From Liolophura sinensis (lineage: Eukaryota; Mollusca; Polyplacophora; Chitonida; Chitonidae), in the NCBI RefSeq assembly GCF_032854445.1, contig NC_088295.1, positions 60,493,249 to 60,557,248 of the forward strand: 64,000 bases of DNA, written 5' to 3'. Shown here in pieces: positions 43,000 through 55,600 of this stretch. Under the pieces are notes generated by a model. It was not told where the DNA came from. It searched no databases and saw only the letters and a list, made by a program, of their open reading frames with translations. Every line of letters begins with the position of its first letter. Positions within the stretch are counted from its first letter, which is position 1. The translations under genes were made by a program, and so were the position numbers.

Positions 43000-43570
43000 G
43001 ATAAGAGATGGAATCTTAACTAAAGCGTGTTATGGAGAGAGTGAGAACTGGGTGTGTCATGGGAAGGATGAGCTGGGTGTATTATGGAGAGAGCGTGAGC
43101 TGGGTGTGTTAAGGAGAGAGCGTGAACTGAAGTCTATGAAGGGAGTGACAGCTGGGTGTGTCATGGACGAGTGTGAGCTGGGTGTGTTATGGAGAGAGTG
43201 TGAGCTGAGTGAGTTATGGAGAGAGTGTGACCTGAGTGAGCTATGGGGAGTGTGGGCAGGTCTGTTATGGAGAGAGTGTGAGATGGGTGTGTTCTGGAGA
43301 GGGTGAGAAAGCTGAGTCTGATCGGGTGAGAGTGAGAGCTGTGTGTGTTATGAAGAGAGTGTGAGCTGGGTGTGTTATGGAGAGAGTGTGACATGAGTGA
43401 GCTAAGGATAGTGTTGGCAGGTGGGTTATGAAAAGAGTGTGAGCTCGGTGTGTTATGGAGAGAGTGTGAGCTGGGTGTGCTATGGAGAGAATGTGACCTG
43501 AGTGAGCTATGGAGAGTGTGGGCAGGTGTGTTATTAAGAGAATGTGAGCAAAGTAAGAGAACATGAGTTG
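43000..43570. repeat. 27-bp minisatellite
   Basis: Units such as TGTGAGCTGGGTGTGTTATG plus GAGAGAG. Minus frames read HSLHNTPSS repeats and the plus frame RECELGVLW; both are repeat translations. Lies just after the pseudogene. Confidence 0.9.
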
Positions 43571-45600
43571 GGTGTGGAGAGCATGTATTTTGTAAGTTTG
43601 TAAAACCCAAGTCTACACCACTTTCTTGCTTTCAAATGAACTTTGATATGGATTTGCATATCTAATATGTGTTAATTTCTTCAATGTTTGCTTTATTGAT
43701 TAATGAAGTCATGTTTAGTATCGCTGCTAAGTCTGTTAACACACGTGCATCATGCTACCTATCTATAAGTTGGTTGCACATACAAATAAATGGTACATAT
43801 CGTAGAGGTGACAGAACTCTGTCTTTCCATCTTAACATTAACGAGACCAATCTCCAGATGTCAGCCTGTTTACATGTCTACACTTTCTCAAGTGTGACAT
43901 ACATGTAGATACTAGTAAGGCATGATGGATGGCACATGATCTTCAACGAACGCCAGACAGCGTAAAGAACCCGTGAGAGACTGGCCGCTTATTAGCGTGA
44001 ACTAATGTAAATTAAGGCCTTCCGAAACAATGAGGGCGGGGAAATGTAGGAATTCCCTGTTCAGGTACCGCTGGGCCAAGTCAAGCTATCCTAATTGTCA
44101 GTTAGAAGAGTCGTTGATAATCCCCATACGGCTCATTAACATACATATACATTGGAAATCAATAAAGTAGTAATTATATATCAGATTGTTTAATCCTTGT
44201 ATATTTACAAATCGACCTGACGAATTAGGATGATATAATTACGCCACGGTGAATCTTTGATAATAAAGTTTTTTACATGAAAAATTACATACATTACCTC
44301 ACACATACGTCACAGTACAAAATGAAATATATTTTGTTTACCAAAGGAACAGAGTTGTAGTGTAGAAAAAGAAATTTCGATACTATACTAAAATATTTCA
44401 GTCTTTAAAAGTAGTCAGTATGTCAATATATCAAGCATGATATAAGTGTTTGGAGTGAAAATACCACTGATCATATCACTGTTGGTATTGATGCAAGGAT
44501 TATGGATTGAATTCTGTTAAAAAGATTCGAATTAATATAATTCTTTCCGCCAGTTCCGAAGACCCGTCAATCGCGGCAATACAGTAAACACAAAACCTTG
44601 TGAGCAGTAAATCAAAACATTGCGGCGCGAAATGCAGGTATATATGGAACTCTTGTTCCAGCCACCAGCATGTAAAAATGCATTAAAACAAAATCAGACG
44701 AGGCAGGAGTAGTAATCTCTAGGAAAATGTCTCCGGAAATATCACGTAAAAAAATCTTCACGAACCCGACGACCAGTTTATCACTGTGGCAAAAAAACTT
44801 TGTTATACATAATGGTAACTGGTTGTTGTTGCACAAAAGCTAACTGCGATGCGGCTTATCTTCAAAATAAGTTGACACCGAAAGAGGCTGTCAACGAAAT
44901 CGGATTAAAAAGAAAACGTCCCTAGTATACATGCATGCTATACATGTTGCAGAGTGCTCTTGACTTGCTATTTTCGACAATGAAGGGGTTGTTTACTGAT
45001 GCTGTTTTGGGCTATTACCTTGGCAAATTGAAGAAAGCAAATTCACTAAATAACCATCTGTCTGGAAATAAATATTTCGCAAAGATTGTCAGATAGAAAA
45101 AGAACAGCTTACACCGCTACTAACTGTGGCGGCTACATAGACAACTGGAATGAATTCATAACAACATAATACAATTCTGTTTATTTAATGTTTATTTATT
45201 TAATTATTTTATTGGTTTAATACGTCGTACAGCATTATGAGGGGAGGAAAACGGAGGAAATCCACGACCATCCTAAGCTGGACTTGACTTCACATGGACT
45301 ATTTTGGTGAGACTCTCCTGGGCCATTTGGCTGCACGCACAATCATTAGGTCACGGAGGCCGCTAATTGTGTTAATGAGTTGAGTTAATGATAATACTGG
45401 CCTGAATGAAATTATAGCAGAAAATCTTATTCACACTAAAGGTACCATCGAACGACATAGTAAAAGAAGTGCAAACGTCAAGGGACGGCTCTTATATGTA
45501 TGACTTTTTAACATCCGTTATGTGAACAACTGCCGTTAGCTTCTAAATTTAGCTTGCCACTGTTTACATATGCTGAGTTCAGGACCTGCTGTCTGCCTCT
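43571..45600. other. Spacer without recognised gene
   Basis: AT-rich. Contains a truncated inverse SINE at about 45195-45300 (TTTAATACGTCGTACAGCAT). Open frames at 43669-43908 and 44612-44836 show no domain features. Confidence 0.55.
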
Positions 45601-46242
45601 GCCTTAGAATGTTCCAGAATTCTTTCCAGAATGTTCCAGAATACGCTCTGTTTGTTTACAAGTGTTCAAGAATTTTCCTATTCTAGAAAATTCCACCAGT
45701 CTATATAAGACCTATGAAAGCAGGTCAAAGGAAGGGAAAGGAGAATTATTGAGAGTTTGGGATGCTTTCGCTATGTGTTACTATAGTAGGCCGTTTGTGC
45801 TGTCTTTTGGTGTCTTTATAGCCTCTGGCTTTGTTATATCCTATCCCCACCGAGCACTTGTTCAGTCTGAACTTGTATATTTAATTTGTGCTCTTCTGTA
45901 CACAGTGCTTATTAGTACACGGACCCTGTCTGTGGAATTTTGTGTATATTTCGTCATACACTCTGTTATACTGTGGATTTTCCCTCTTGTGAATATTGCC
46001 TCTGTGCATTTTTTAAGAATTGTGGAGTATATGCGTCCGTTTGGACTTGACACCATCGTACATGTAAGTACTTTAGTATTTGTATAGATACCTCTATCCT
46101 TTCTTGTTAAACTTAAGTACTTTAGTATTTGTATAAGTCTTTTTATCTGTTCTTGTTAAACCTAATAAATTGTTGAAAAATAAAATCTGCTGGTTTTGAA
46201 CAAGCCATCTCTTTATAATACAGACAGTTTGTGTTGTAACAC
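45480..46242 (+). mobile_element. Candidate solo LTR
   Basis: The heat-shock elements and TATA box are followed by a T-rich stretch, poly(A) signal AATAAA at about 46164 and a terminal GTGTTGTAACA at 46231-46241, an order typical of U3-R-U5. The 141-codon frame at 45662-46087 is hydrophobic and starts upstream of the TATA box, so it is probably not a protein gene. The left edge and target-site duplication are not certain. Alternative: a short unknown heat-inducible transcript. Confidence 0.35.
45601..45720 (+). promoter_or_regulatory. Heat-shock-element cluster with TATA box
   Basis: Alternating GAA and TTC pentamers: AGAATGTTCCAGAATTC, TTTCCAGAATGTTCCAGAAT at 45606-45643 and a weaker set at 45668-45692, followed by CTATATAAG at 45700-45708. 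This is the arrangement bound by heat shock factor trimers, placed right upstream of a TATA box. No known heat-shock protein follows. Confidence 0.65.
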
Positions 46243-46369
46243 ATGAGTAGCTGATAAATCACCAGTGAAAGAGACTCAATCGGTAAACATCAAATCAAAA
46301 TGCTTGGATTCTACCGGTAGATGTTAGAAAGTGATACAACAGCACTGGTTTGTTAAGTAGATTTAGTAA

Positions 46370-47640
46370 TATCAGTACCAGGCAAATCATTTTAAATATG
46401 ACTTTGCTAAGTAGTACAAAAGAAATTCATAGACAGGCTTCTGTGTGAGTATGGAGAAGTTCGCTGGGTTTAAATTTTAAACATTGTATTAGAAATTACA
46501 GTTTGTCTTTGAAGCAAAATTTCAACCAACAAGTTTTCAGCAAGCTGATGTTCATTTAAAATAAGCAATAGTCTTGTCCTAGTTTTATAGTCGAGATGTC
46601 AATATCAAAAATTATAATTACACACATTTTCATGTTCTCTCGAGGTAGCTTTAGAGATTTGTTATGTAAAGTGATGTGTCCTCTGGAAAAGTAATCTACA
46701 TCAGCTAATTGCGTAAACTGATAAGTCACAGGATTATATGTAGCTACGAATAACAGACTGGCTAACTTGGTGACCTGACAGTATTTTCGAAAACCAGATT
46801 ACAAACGTTTCTGATGAGCGTTTAATGTGGGAGTAGAAAAAGGCAAAATGTAACTTGTACAACTTTTCTTTTTACCTGCCGTGGTAATGTTAGCACAATA
46901 TTCAAATACAACACACCACTAGACAACAAATTGTGTCATATGTATTGCATTGTCCAGTGAACGACATTCACTGTTATTTCAGCTAAATACCCTCTTCATG
47001 CACATTCTCATCATCTACCAACTATTAAATAAGCCTTCTAAAAATGGGTAATGTTTAAAAGATAACAAACACTTATGGTACATTGGTCGGATCAAACATC
47101 ATCTACTGCAAGTGGCAATGGGGAATAATCGACAGTATTGTGTGTGTCCCATCTTCAGATTTGACAGATATAACAATACCAGTACCAGGTAAATCATTTC
47201 AAATGTGACTTTGCTAAACATAACAAAAGAAATTCATAGATGGGCTTCTGTGTGGGTATGGAGAAGTTCGCATGCTTGTCGATGGGTTTTAATTTTAAAC
47301 ATTGTATTAGAAATTACAGTTTCTCTCTGAAGTAAAATTTCACCCAACAAGCTTTCAGCAAACAGAAGCTCTACAAAAACAAACCAAAAAACAACAACAA
47401 CCATGAAAATTATAATCACACACACGTCCATGTTTTTTCCGTGTAGCTTCAGAGATTTGTAAAATGTAATGTGTTCTCTGGCAATGTCATCTACATAAGC
47501 TAATTGCGTAACATGATAAGTCACAGGATCATATGTAGCACCGAATAACGGATTGGCTATCTTGGTAACCTGATAGCATTTTCGAAAACCAGATTACAAA
47601 CCTTTCCGATGAGCGTTTAATGTAGAAGTAGAAGCATCAA
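46370..47640. repeat. Roughly 810-bp tandem duplication
   Basis: Block 46376-46840 recurs at 47186-47640 (for example AAAGAAATTCATAGA, TAAACATTGTATTAGAAATT, TTTTCGAAAACCAGATTACA). Minus-strand frames of about 70-96 codons exist in both copies but share many amino-acid changes, so coding function is doubtful. Confidence 0.75.
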
Positions 47641-47869
47641 TTTTCAAAAGAAAAAACAAAACGCTCCACGGAAAAGGGAAGACAAGACTATCACGTGAGC
47701 CGACCATGAGAAGTGCCTTAAAGTCATCAGAAGAGCGTGAGATCAGTATCGACAGATGAGATTGATGCAGGGCATCAGTCAAAAAAATTTACCACTGAAG
47801 CCATTGGCTAGAAAACGACAGACCAACACTCAATGACAGAAAACCGTCTGGTATGGGTATTAATCGTAC

Positions 47870-48250
47870 CTTGTCCCATCTTTATATTTAGTGCCATTCT
47901 AGACCGTCTGCTACTTGCCACGGTGTCAAAAGTGCCTTCTGAAAAAAATGGGTATTCTTAGGAAGATAACCACTTATACGGTTACATTTGAGCGGTCAGA
48001 AAACATGTACTGCAAGTCGAAGCCGCTGTGGAATCTAGAGTAATCGACAGTACTGTTTCCCATCTTTATATTTAGTGCCATTCTAGACCGTTTCCAACTT
48101 GCCACGGAGTCCAATTTGCCTTTTGAACATTTGCACAATTGAACACATAACCGCTTAAATAGGCACTATCGAGGAGTGGCAAAGCATATTCAGCAAGTCG
48201 CAGCCGCTGTGGATGTGGATTAATCGACAGTACTGTATTCCATTTTTATA
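47870..48250. repeat. 185-bp tandem repeat
   Basis: Two and a half units each with CATCTTTATATTTAGTGCCA, TTCTAGACCGT and TAATCGACAGTACTGT. Related pieces occur at 47030-47165, so this is part of the same repeat family as 46370-47640. Confidence 0.7.
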
Positions 48251-48356
48251 TTTAGAGGATAGATCTGTCCATTATTATGATGTAGAAGGCAGAACAAGTA
48301 TGAAGTACAGAAGAATATAAAGGTAACATACAGATGTGTACAATTACAAAGCGGAA

Positions 48357-48617
48357 TCAAGCATAGGTGGCAAGAGACGGTTCTAGTGTGGCAGGAGATA
48401 ACACAGTCTGTCCAGTGGAAGATAGAGCTGAGAGCATCACCGAGTAAACTGGTCTGTATCGTTGAGGGTCTCGAGGTGGGCGCTCGGTCCGGAAGGATGT
48501 GTCTGGTTTCCCCAGGAAATCAACAAGGCCCATGTCCAAACTCTCATTAAAATCACGGACACTCTTAAGTCGCCTTAGGCAGACAGGGTCAGCATCCTTG
48601 CGGGATCGGACATGCAC
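48357..48617 (-). CDS. Unassigned open frame, 86 codons
   Basis: Minus-strand frame with normal-looking composition (KDADPVCLRRLKSVRDFNES, DFLGKPDTSFRTERPPRDPQ) and a stop just upstream of its first methionine. No domain recognised, no partner exons found. Could be a terminal exon, a transposon fragment or chance. Confidence 0.2.
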   Translation of the reverse strand: MHVRSRKDADPVCLRRLKSVRDFNESLDMGLVDFLGKPDTSFRTERPPRDPQRYRPVYSVMLSALSSTGQTVLSPATLEPSLATYA

Positions 48618-49373
48618 TTATTCACCCCAGGTGCTCTCTCACTGATTCTTTTCTCGCAGGGTTTCTCTGCAAGCGACAAAAGAATGCATAAATTTCTTTT
48701 AAAAAATCCATAGAAGCTCTTGGTATGTCAGTACTTTATATTTCGAGAATACCTTCTTAACTATTGTTAAAAGAAATATAAGACACAACAAACTGGGGTG
48801 AATAACACCATCCTTTGTGGAGCACAAACCTAAAGTGTATATTGATTTAGGTGGCAAGCTCCGATGATGGCTGTTTCCAGAGCTGTAAGCATTGTTTTGT
48901 GCAAGTAAATTCTTATGCTAATGACCTTGCACCATGGTAACATTTCAGCCTATACAGATATTTGTAGATAATATGACTCCACTCCACGAGGGGGTTATGT
49001 TGGTGTTACACTATATGAGACAATGCGATATATATTTTAAGTAGAGGGGCACTTATATACAATATAAGTGCATATACTTGTGTTGTCGCTTTCGTAGAAG
49101 ATCTACATAGATTGCCGTACTACATTGTAGCTCCACAAAAAGGTATCGATTGTAAGTAAAATTCCGCCGGATTTTGTTTGCCGATATTGGTACAAAAGGT
49201 TCTGTCACTGTGGAGAAGAAACGGATTGCTGCTAATCTGCAGTAAAGCGGCAGCAATCTCTGGCAAGCTTCACACAGCGTTGCTGAATTGATAACAGGCT
49301 TCTCTTCGTACTGGTTGTTACGTTAAGCAGATATAATCGGAGATTTGTAAACATCGCATTTTATACAGATAAT

Positions 49374-49662
49374 ATGTTGCTGTTGCTGATACTGGTGATG
49401 AAGTGTTTATCCGTTTGTGAACTGAAAGAAACTGGAGACGTGCGGAGTTTCCATTTTTCAAGCAGTTTTAACGGGAAAAACGATAACACAAACAACAAGG
49501 AGCCGTACAAAACAATAACTGGTAAAAATTTTAAAGATTCACGAAAATATTTGATGGATGGAGCCTTGGCTTGTATTTCTGACCTCAACTGCCTATCCTT
49601 TAACACAGATGGTAATGGTCTTCGATTATATAAATGCAACGAAGAAGCCTTCAGCCTCAAAA
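49374..49662 (+). CDS. Lectin exon 1: signal peptide and apple/PAN-like module
   Basis: ATG at 49374, donor GTAAGT at 49663, phase 1. The start is the first methionine in frame and gives a clear secretion signal. Cysteines at CISDLNC and LYKC could form apple-like bridges. A related, broken exon lies on the minus strand at 63543-63760. Confidence 0.8.
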
Positions 49663-52600
49663 GTAAGTACATGTATGTAATAATAGATAAATCATGACTT
49701 GTATTTGCCAAGTTTGACAGTGTAACGTCACCATTAAGGAAAAAAACAGAATAAAAACTGAGTTTTGCTTTTTGTCTTTTATTTCCTTTCATGGGCGTAC
49801 ATTGTCAACTATATATGATTTTATGCAAACATGCAACATGTGGATAATCGTGTGTTTCGACCGGACTCTGACCGGTCTCCTCGCAACATATTCCAAGCAG
49901 TATAACCATAATGAAACCCAGTGAAATATTTTGGAGTGCGGCGTAAAACACCTGTCCAATAAAAGAAATATAATTCGCTGGAAACCGGGCATTCAACTGT
50001 ATTCATATACTTTCATCATACATACCCTATAGTGTTAATCTTCATTTTCTTTTTTTTTTTTTTTAATTTTGTGTTATTCACCGTATAGTTTAGTACATGA
50101 GTAGGCAAGTGTCTTTCGAAGTTGGAGGGCGTGAATGAAGTCCTATGGACTTGTTCTATCCCAATAGTTATACAAAATTGATTGTTCCGTGCAGGTAATC
50201 ATATATTAACAATAAGAGATGTGAGATTTTGCACATGTTAAATAAGGGTTAATCAGGGAATAGTGTAAGCAAGGCATTTTTTGTTGAGTGAACATTTAAT
50301 GTGACTTAGGATTTCTGTCTATCTGAATATTTTTTTGCAGATGTGCGTTATATGAGAGACACATGAAAGTTTTTCATTAAAGACAATTCCAAGGAATTTA
50401 AATTCTGAAAAAGGGATAATTTCACCGTTTTTTATTAAATGGGTGGGCGGGGGGGGGGTTCATTTGTGTGTTCCCTTCTGATAGGTTTCATTAGGATATA
50501 CTTAGTTTTGGCCATATAAGGGGATAGGCGGTTGAATAAAAGCCACTGTTTAACTTTATTAATCTCCATTTCCATTATGTTTGTTGCGCTTTTTTGACTC
50601 TTAGAAGAGGTATGGTTACTAGTATCGTCGGCAAATAAGATAAATTTGGCTAAGCTGGTTGCAGCAAAGATGTCATTAATGTAGATCAAAAATAGTAATG
50701 GGCCCAAAATAGAGCCTTGGGGGACGCCGTGCGAAAACATCATCGTATTGTACAAATTGATAACGATTAGAAAAATAACTTTCAAGCCATTTCTTGCATG
50801 TTTCACGGAATCGATAATGCTTCACTTTGTCGAGTAAAATGCTGTCATTTAAGGTGTCGAATATCTTCGATAGTCACGGAACGTTGGTACGTTAAATTCT
50901 TTATTTTCTTTGGCAGCAACAACTGTGTCATAGGGATCACATGCGGAATTAAATGTAGAACGATTTGATCGAAACCCACACCAATGATGAGTTATACTAT
51001 TGTTACTTTCAAAAAAGTCTAGAAAGTTTGTGATCATATTTGCTGTGACTTTTTCAAAAAATTTTACAGATATTGGATAGAACTGAAATTGGCCGATAAT
51101 TTTTTTATTTATTTATTTTTTGGCAACTTCCTTATTTATAAACTGGTGGAATTTGGCTATTTTTAACGAATTAAGAAACTGATCAATTAACATTGACAAA
51201 TTAATAATATGCGCTCGGGAATCAGCGATGGCGTTTGAAGCTATTTTCAATACAGACCTCGGAATCCAATCTGTTCCCAGAGGAGATGATTTACTGTTGA
51301 GTATAACCGAGGTGACCATTTCCTTAGATACTAGATCAAACTTGCATTGGCTTAGTGAGATACTTGTGAAAAGAAGTGTGGGAAGACGGTATAATCGGTA
51401 TAATCTGCTCGAGGTTGAAAGCTACGGATATAAAATAGTTGTTAAAATTGACAGCAAAAGACTGCTTATCGCATATGTCTATGTTATTTATTTCAAAAAC
51501 GTCAGGACGAGGTTTTCTGCTTTTTTACCAAGCAGTTGGTTTAGTACCATCCATGTTCCTTTAAACATGAATTTGTTTTTGAAGTTTTCCTTGAAAAGCT
51601 ACTTAGGTTGTTAAGTTTATATGAAAAACGGGAAAATGATCAGAGATATACGTGAGCAAAATTCCGGATAATACGTTTTGTTCATGGAAATTAAGGAAGA
51701 TATTGTCCATGAAGGTAACCGAATTGTTGCTAACACGGGTTGATTTGGTGATCGATTGGAAACTTCCAAAAATCGAAGTAGGCGTAAATAGGCAAATCAC
51801 CTAAAACTATACATGAATATACGTTCTTTTGTTTTTTAGATTTTGTGAAAGGAATTAAAGGTGCTGAAAACTTCGAATTTTAAGGTGGGCTTTCCGCACA
51901 CGCTTTCACCACATGTATATAGTTAAATGTAAATTCCTTATAGCCCGGAGGTAGATATCGCTGATATATCACCTCGTTACATTCTGTCTCCACCCCGTCT
52001 TCCTTCTCACTTTCTCGTAACTACTCATGCCAAAAAAAGAATGTCGAACACAAACACAAAGTCCACGAAGGCTTCACAACCCTACTCTCAGTGCCACGTG
52101 TGGCGACATTTTGGATTTTAGACAAACGATCTCTTGGTTTGTAGTCAACGGTTGACTAGTTGACCATTTTCTTGAGCAAGGAGAAGGAGGCTTATGTCTC
52201 ACCTGGTGGGCCTCCGTGGCTCTCAGTTGGTTAGCGCGCAAGCGCAGCGTAATGACCAATGCGGTCGCGGTGAGTCCAAGTCCAGCTCATGCTGGCTTCC
52301 TCTCGGGCTGTACGTGGGAAGGTTTGTCAGCAGCCTGCAGATGGCCGTGGGTTTCCCCGGGCTCTGCCCGGTTTCCACCCACCATAATGCTGGCCGCCGT
52401 CGTATAAGTGAAATATTCTTGAGTACGGCGTAAAACACCAATCAAATAAATAAATAAGTATATCACCTGTTACATATGTGGAAAAATATGACCTATCAAA
52501 CGACTAAGCTACTGCATTTTAACACTGTATATAGTCACAGTTAGTATTTGGCAGCGCTGATCGCACGGGCATCCAGTACGGGGAACTAACAAGCCATAAA

Positions 52601-55600
52601 TGGTTGCAGTTGTCTGATTCGTTTCCTTGGACACCCCTCACAGCGCATCTCCTCTTTTCTACGCTCCTTTCGGATTACTGCCACCTGGACTGCTAGGATG
52701 TCTTTGCATAAATCTATAATCAGCATGCAACAATAAAATTGTTTCAGGCGTCCAATAAAATAATGTTTGTACATAGTGTATGTGAAAAGAATGCATGTTT
52801 ATCGGGTATTAATGTGAACAGAGACTTATCTTTTATTTCTGGCGTCATATCATGCCTCATTATCGTGACAACAATGGCTTTAGCGTTGTTGAAGACATAG
52901 ATATAAAACTTGACAGTAGTGGAAGTTATGTAAAGCGAATGTAGAGAGCGGGGCATGCGCTGTAGTAAATATGGTTTCTATATTTCTACACAAGTATTGA
53001 AATGTTAAATAGCTTCCTACATCAGTGACATGTAATCAATTGCTATTAACGTAACAAGATTGATTTTATATGATTGTGCTTAAGCCATGTTATAAGAGGG
53101 CGTGTGCGTGCCTACTTCTTAATCATATACATAAACAGTTAAATTAAAACCCTAACAGAGGAAAACTGACAAGAGGCCGAATTTCATCGGTTACATGTGG
53201 ATATTTGCAAATCTTTCTCACTGTACTTACTGCTCGGGATTAACTTTCTATGCCGTGGTCTTTTATATTGTCAGATTCGATCGACTGGTGCCTGTTCTGC
53301 AAAGTAATTGCACCTAACGTAGTATCTATCCATTGCAACACATGGTGAAGAGACGCCACCATGCCCCAAGGACAACTTTGGAACAGCTTTTTTTAACAGA
53401 TCAGGGGGCTGTTAGTATGATTAAAGCTTGTTAGCAGCACTGTTATCATGAAAGGTGGTTATAAAATGACATTGATGTGTAGAGACAAGAGTGATATGTT
53501 CGGGAAATGTATCCGTGTCGCATGGGTCATTCCTGTAGAACAACTTGATCGTTTAGTCCGAAATAATATTTAAGTTATCCACTTTCCGAATGGTGGTGTA
53601 CTTCACAGTCCCATCAGTGGTGTTTGCTATCACATGGACTCTTGTACAAAACTTACAGCAGCGGTGTTCTCAGAGAGAGTGTAGTTTACATTGTGTACAT
53701 TCCAAGACGACATAATATTTCACGATTTTTCATGATTTCATCCTTTGCAACGCGTGCTTATAATGTATGCCGATGTATGTTATCAGATGTGTTCAGACAA
53801 AACAAAGAGGTGTTTTCTTTATCATAATACTCAAGGGTACAATATCAGCACTTGACAGTTTAGCTTTACGTTACATTAGGCAGTAGGGCTCCTTGCAGTA
53901 TGAAAGGGTTATGTCAGATACAATACCTCCCTTCAGGGGATGTCGAGGTACTCCACTAAAAAGTGAAACATAAAAGAAGGAAGCATCACAGAAAAGATAT
54001 TTTTGAAAGTACATTTTGTTAATTTTATTTACCAACAACCGATCAGTTTAAGTTCTTCCTCCGATCCATCAATGCATTAATCCATCAACCAATATATCAT
54101 ACGATCAGTCAAACAACCAATCAATCAATGAATCAGTCGATCATCTTACCAACCAATTAAGAATCAACCAAACATTTAGTCAATTACTTTCCCAATTAAT
54201 ACATTTTAAATCATTCAATCTATCAATCGTTTGTTCTCTCATTATATCTCTATAAATCACTCAGTGTCAATCAATCAATCAATCACTTAGTGTCAATCAC
54301 TCAATCTCGATTAATCGTTCTAGTCAGTGAGTTTCAATCGATCAATCAGTCAATAAATCAATAAATCAGTCAATAAATCAATAAATCAGTCATATATTCT
54401 TCTTCTAGCCCGGTGCCCGTGTGAAAGCGGAAGAACGTACCTGCGACACCTGGATCTGTGCTATGAGGTGATCTCCAAGAAAGTGTCGTGGGAAGTCGCC
54501 AGAGACAAATGTGCCATCAATGGCGGATCCCTGCTGGTTCTCAATACTGCGGAGAAATACCACGGCTTTCTTCAAGCGTTTGACGACCCCGTGATAAGTG
54601 AGCTAATCTTGTGGCTCTCGGAGCCTCCATCTCTGAAGTAAACATGAAGTATTGAAACTCTGTGTGAGATAAAATTCCGACATTATTATTTTCCTCTGGC
54701 CAAATTAATATTTGTTGCAAATGTACTTGTGTCTGATGCCGAGCTGAATTGGTACGTTTGCGGGCAGCATTATGGCGATTTGGTGCCTGACTCTGAGCGC
54801 GCTAGTTGGAAGCCTGACACCAGTTTCACAAACAAAAGTTAAAGGCTAAGCTTAGATGGATAATATTTGGATATCGACTAGAGCTTTTTGTGTTAGATTT
54901 TGATTGATACCCAAAAACCCTTAGTAACGAGGGAATGTGGCTAGGAGGAAACAGATTTGAAGTTTGAGGTGTCCCATTTTATAATGTTCATATTGGGGGC
55001 AAGTGGAAATAAATTTGCTGTTTTCTTGTTTGGCTCACAAACCACCAAAACGCATCCACTGTTCTTGCTTCGCTCCGACTGTCTTGTGAGAGTTACCGCC
55101 CTTTGGTTTCAAGTGTTGATGAAAACAAAAACGAAGAAGAAACTGTCACCATTCGGTGTTATTTGCACATGGTGAAAATTTATTTATACATATTGAAGCC
55201 AATTTAACAATCATCAACATGGATTCTACCAATCAAATTGCTGCATCCAGACTTCATATCCGGCTATGGTTAGCCGACGTAGCTTTAGACAGTTTTAATT
55301 TTGGGAGATTAGGCTAGTCAGTCTTTATCGTAGTTATTGTTTGATAGTGCGGGTATACCGAGAAGATGGAGGACCAACTGATTACTTTTCCAAGTAAAAG
55401 AAGGTAGAACATCATTTTGAAATGTCCGGAACTTGCGTTTTTGACTCTATTTTTATCCCATGAACAGAAATCTTAAAGGATTTAATTGAAATTTGGTCTG
55501 TATGCTTAGGACATAATGGCTTTGAGTGTGTAAATTTTTAGAAGCTGGCATAAGCGGGTATCGGAGATCGTGAGTGTCAAAGTACAGCCCGTTTTTATGC

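Larger units (their letters stand above)
49663..54408 (+). other. Intron 1 of the lectin gene
   Basis: Holds a diverged SINE piece (49860-49975), a dead LINE on the minus strand (50040-51840), a full SINE (52206-52462) and an AATC-rich degenerate repeat (54060-54400). The rest (52470-54060) shows no gene. Confidence 0.75.

Noticed and set aside
43161-43610. HSLHNTPSS repeat frames
   Set aside because: 27-bp minisatellite read on the minus strand.
45662-46087. 141-codon hydrophobic frame as a membrane protein
   Set aside because: Its first ATG lies upstream of the TATA box, and the frame sits in an LTR-like context; kept only as part of that element.
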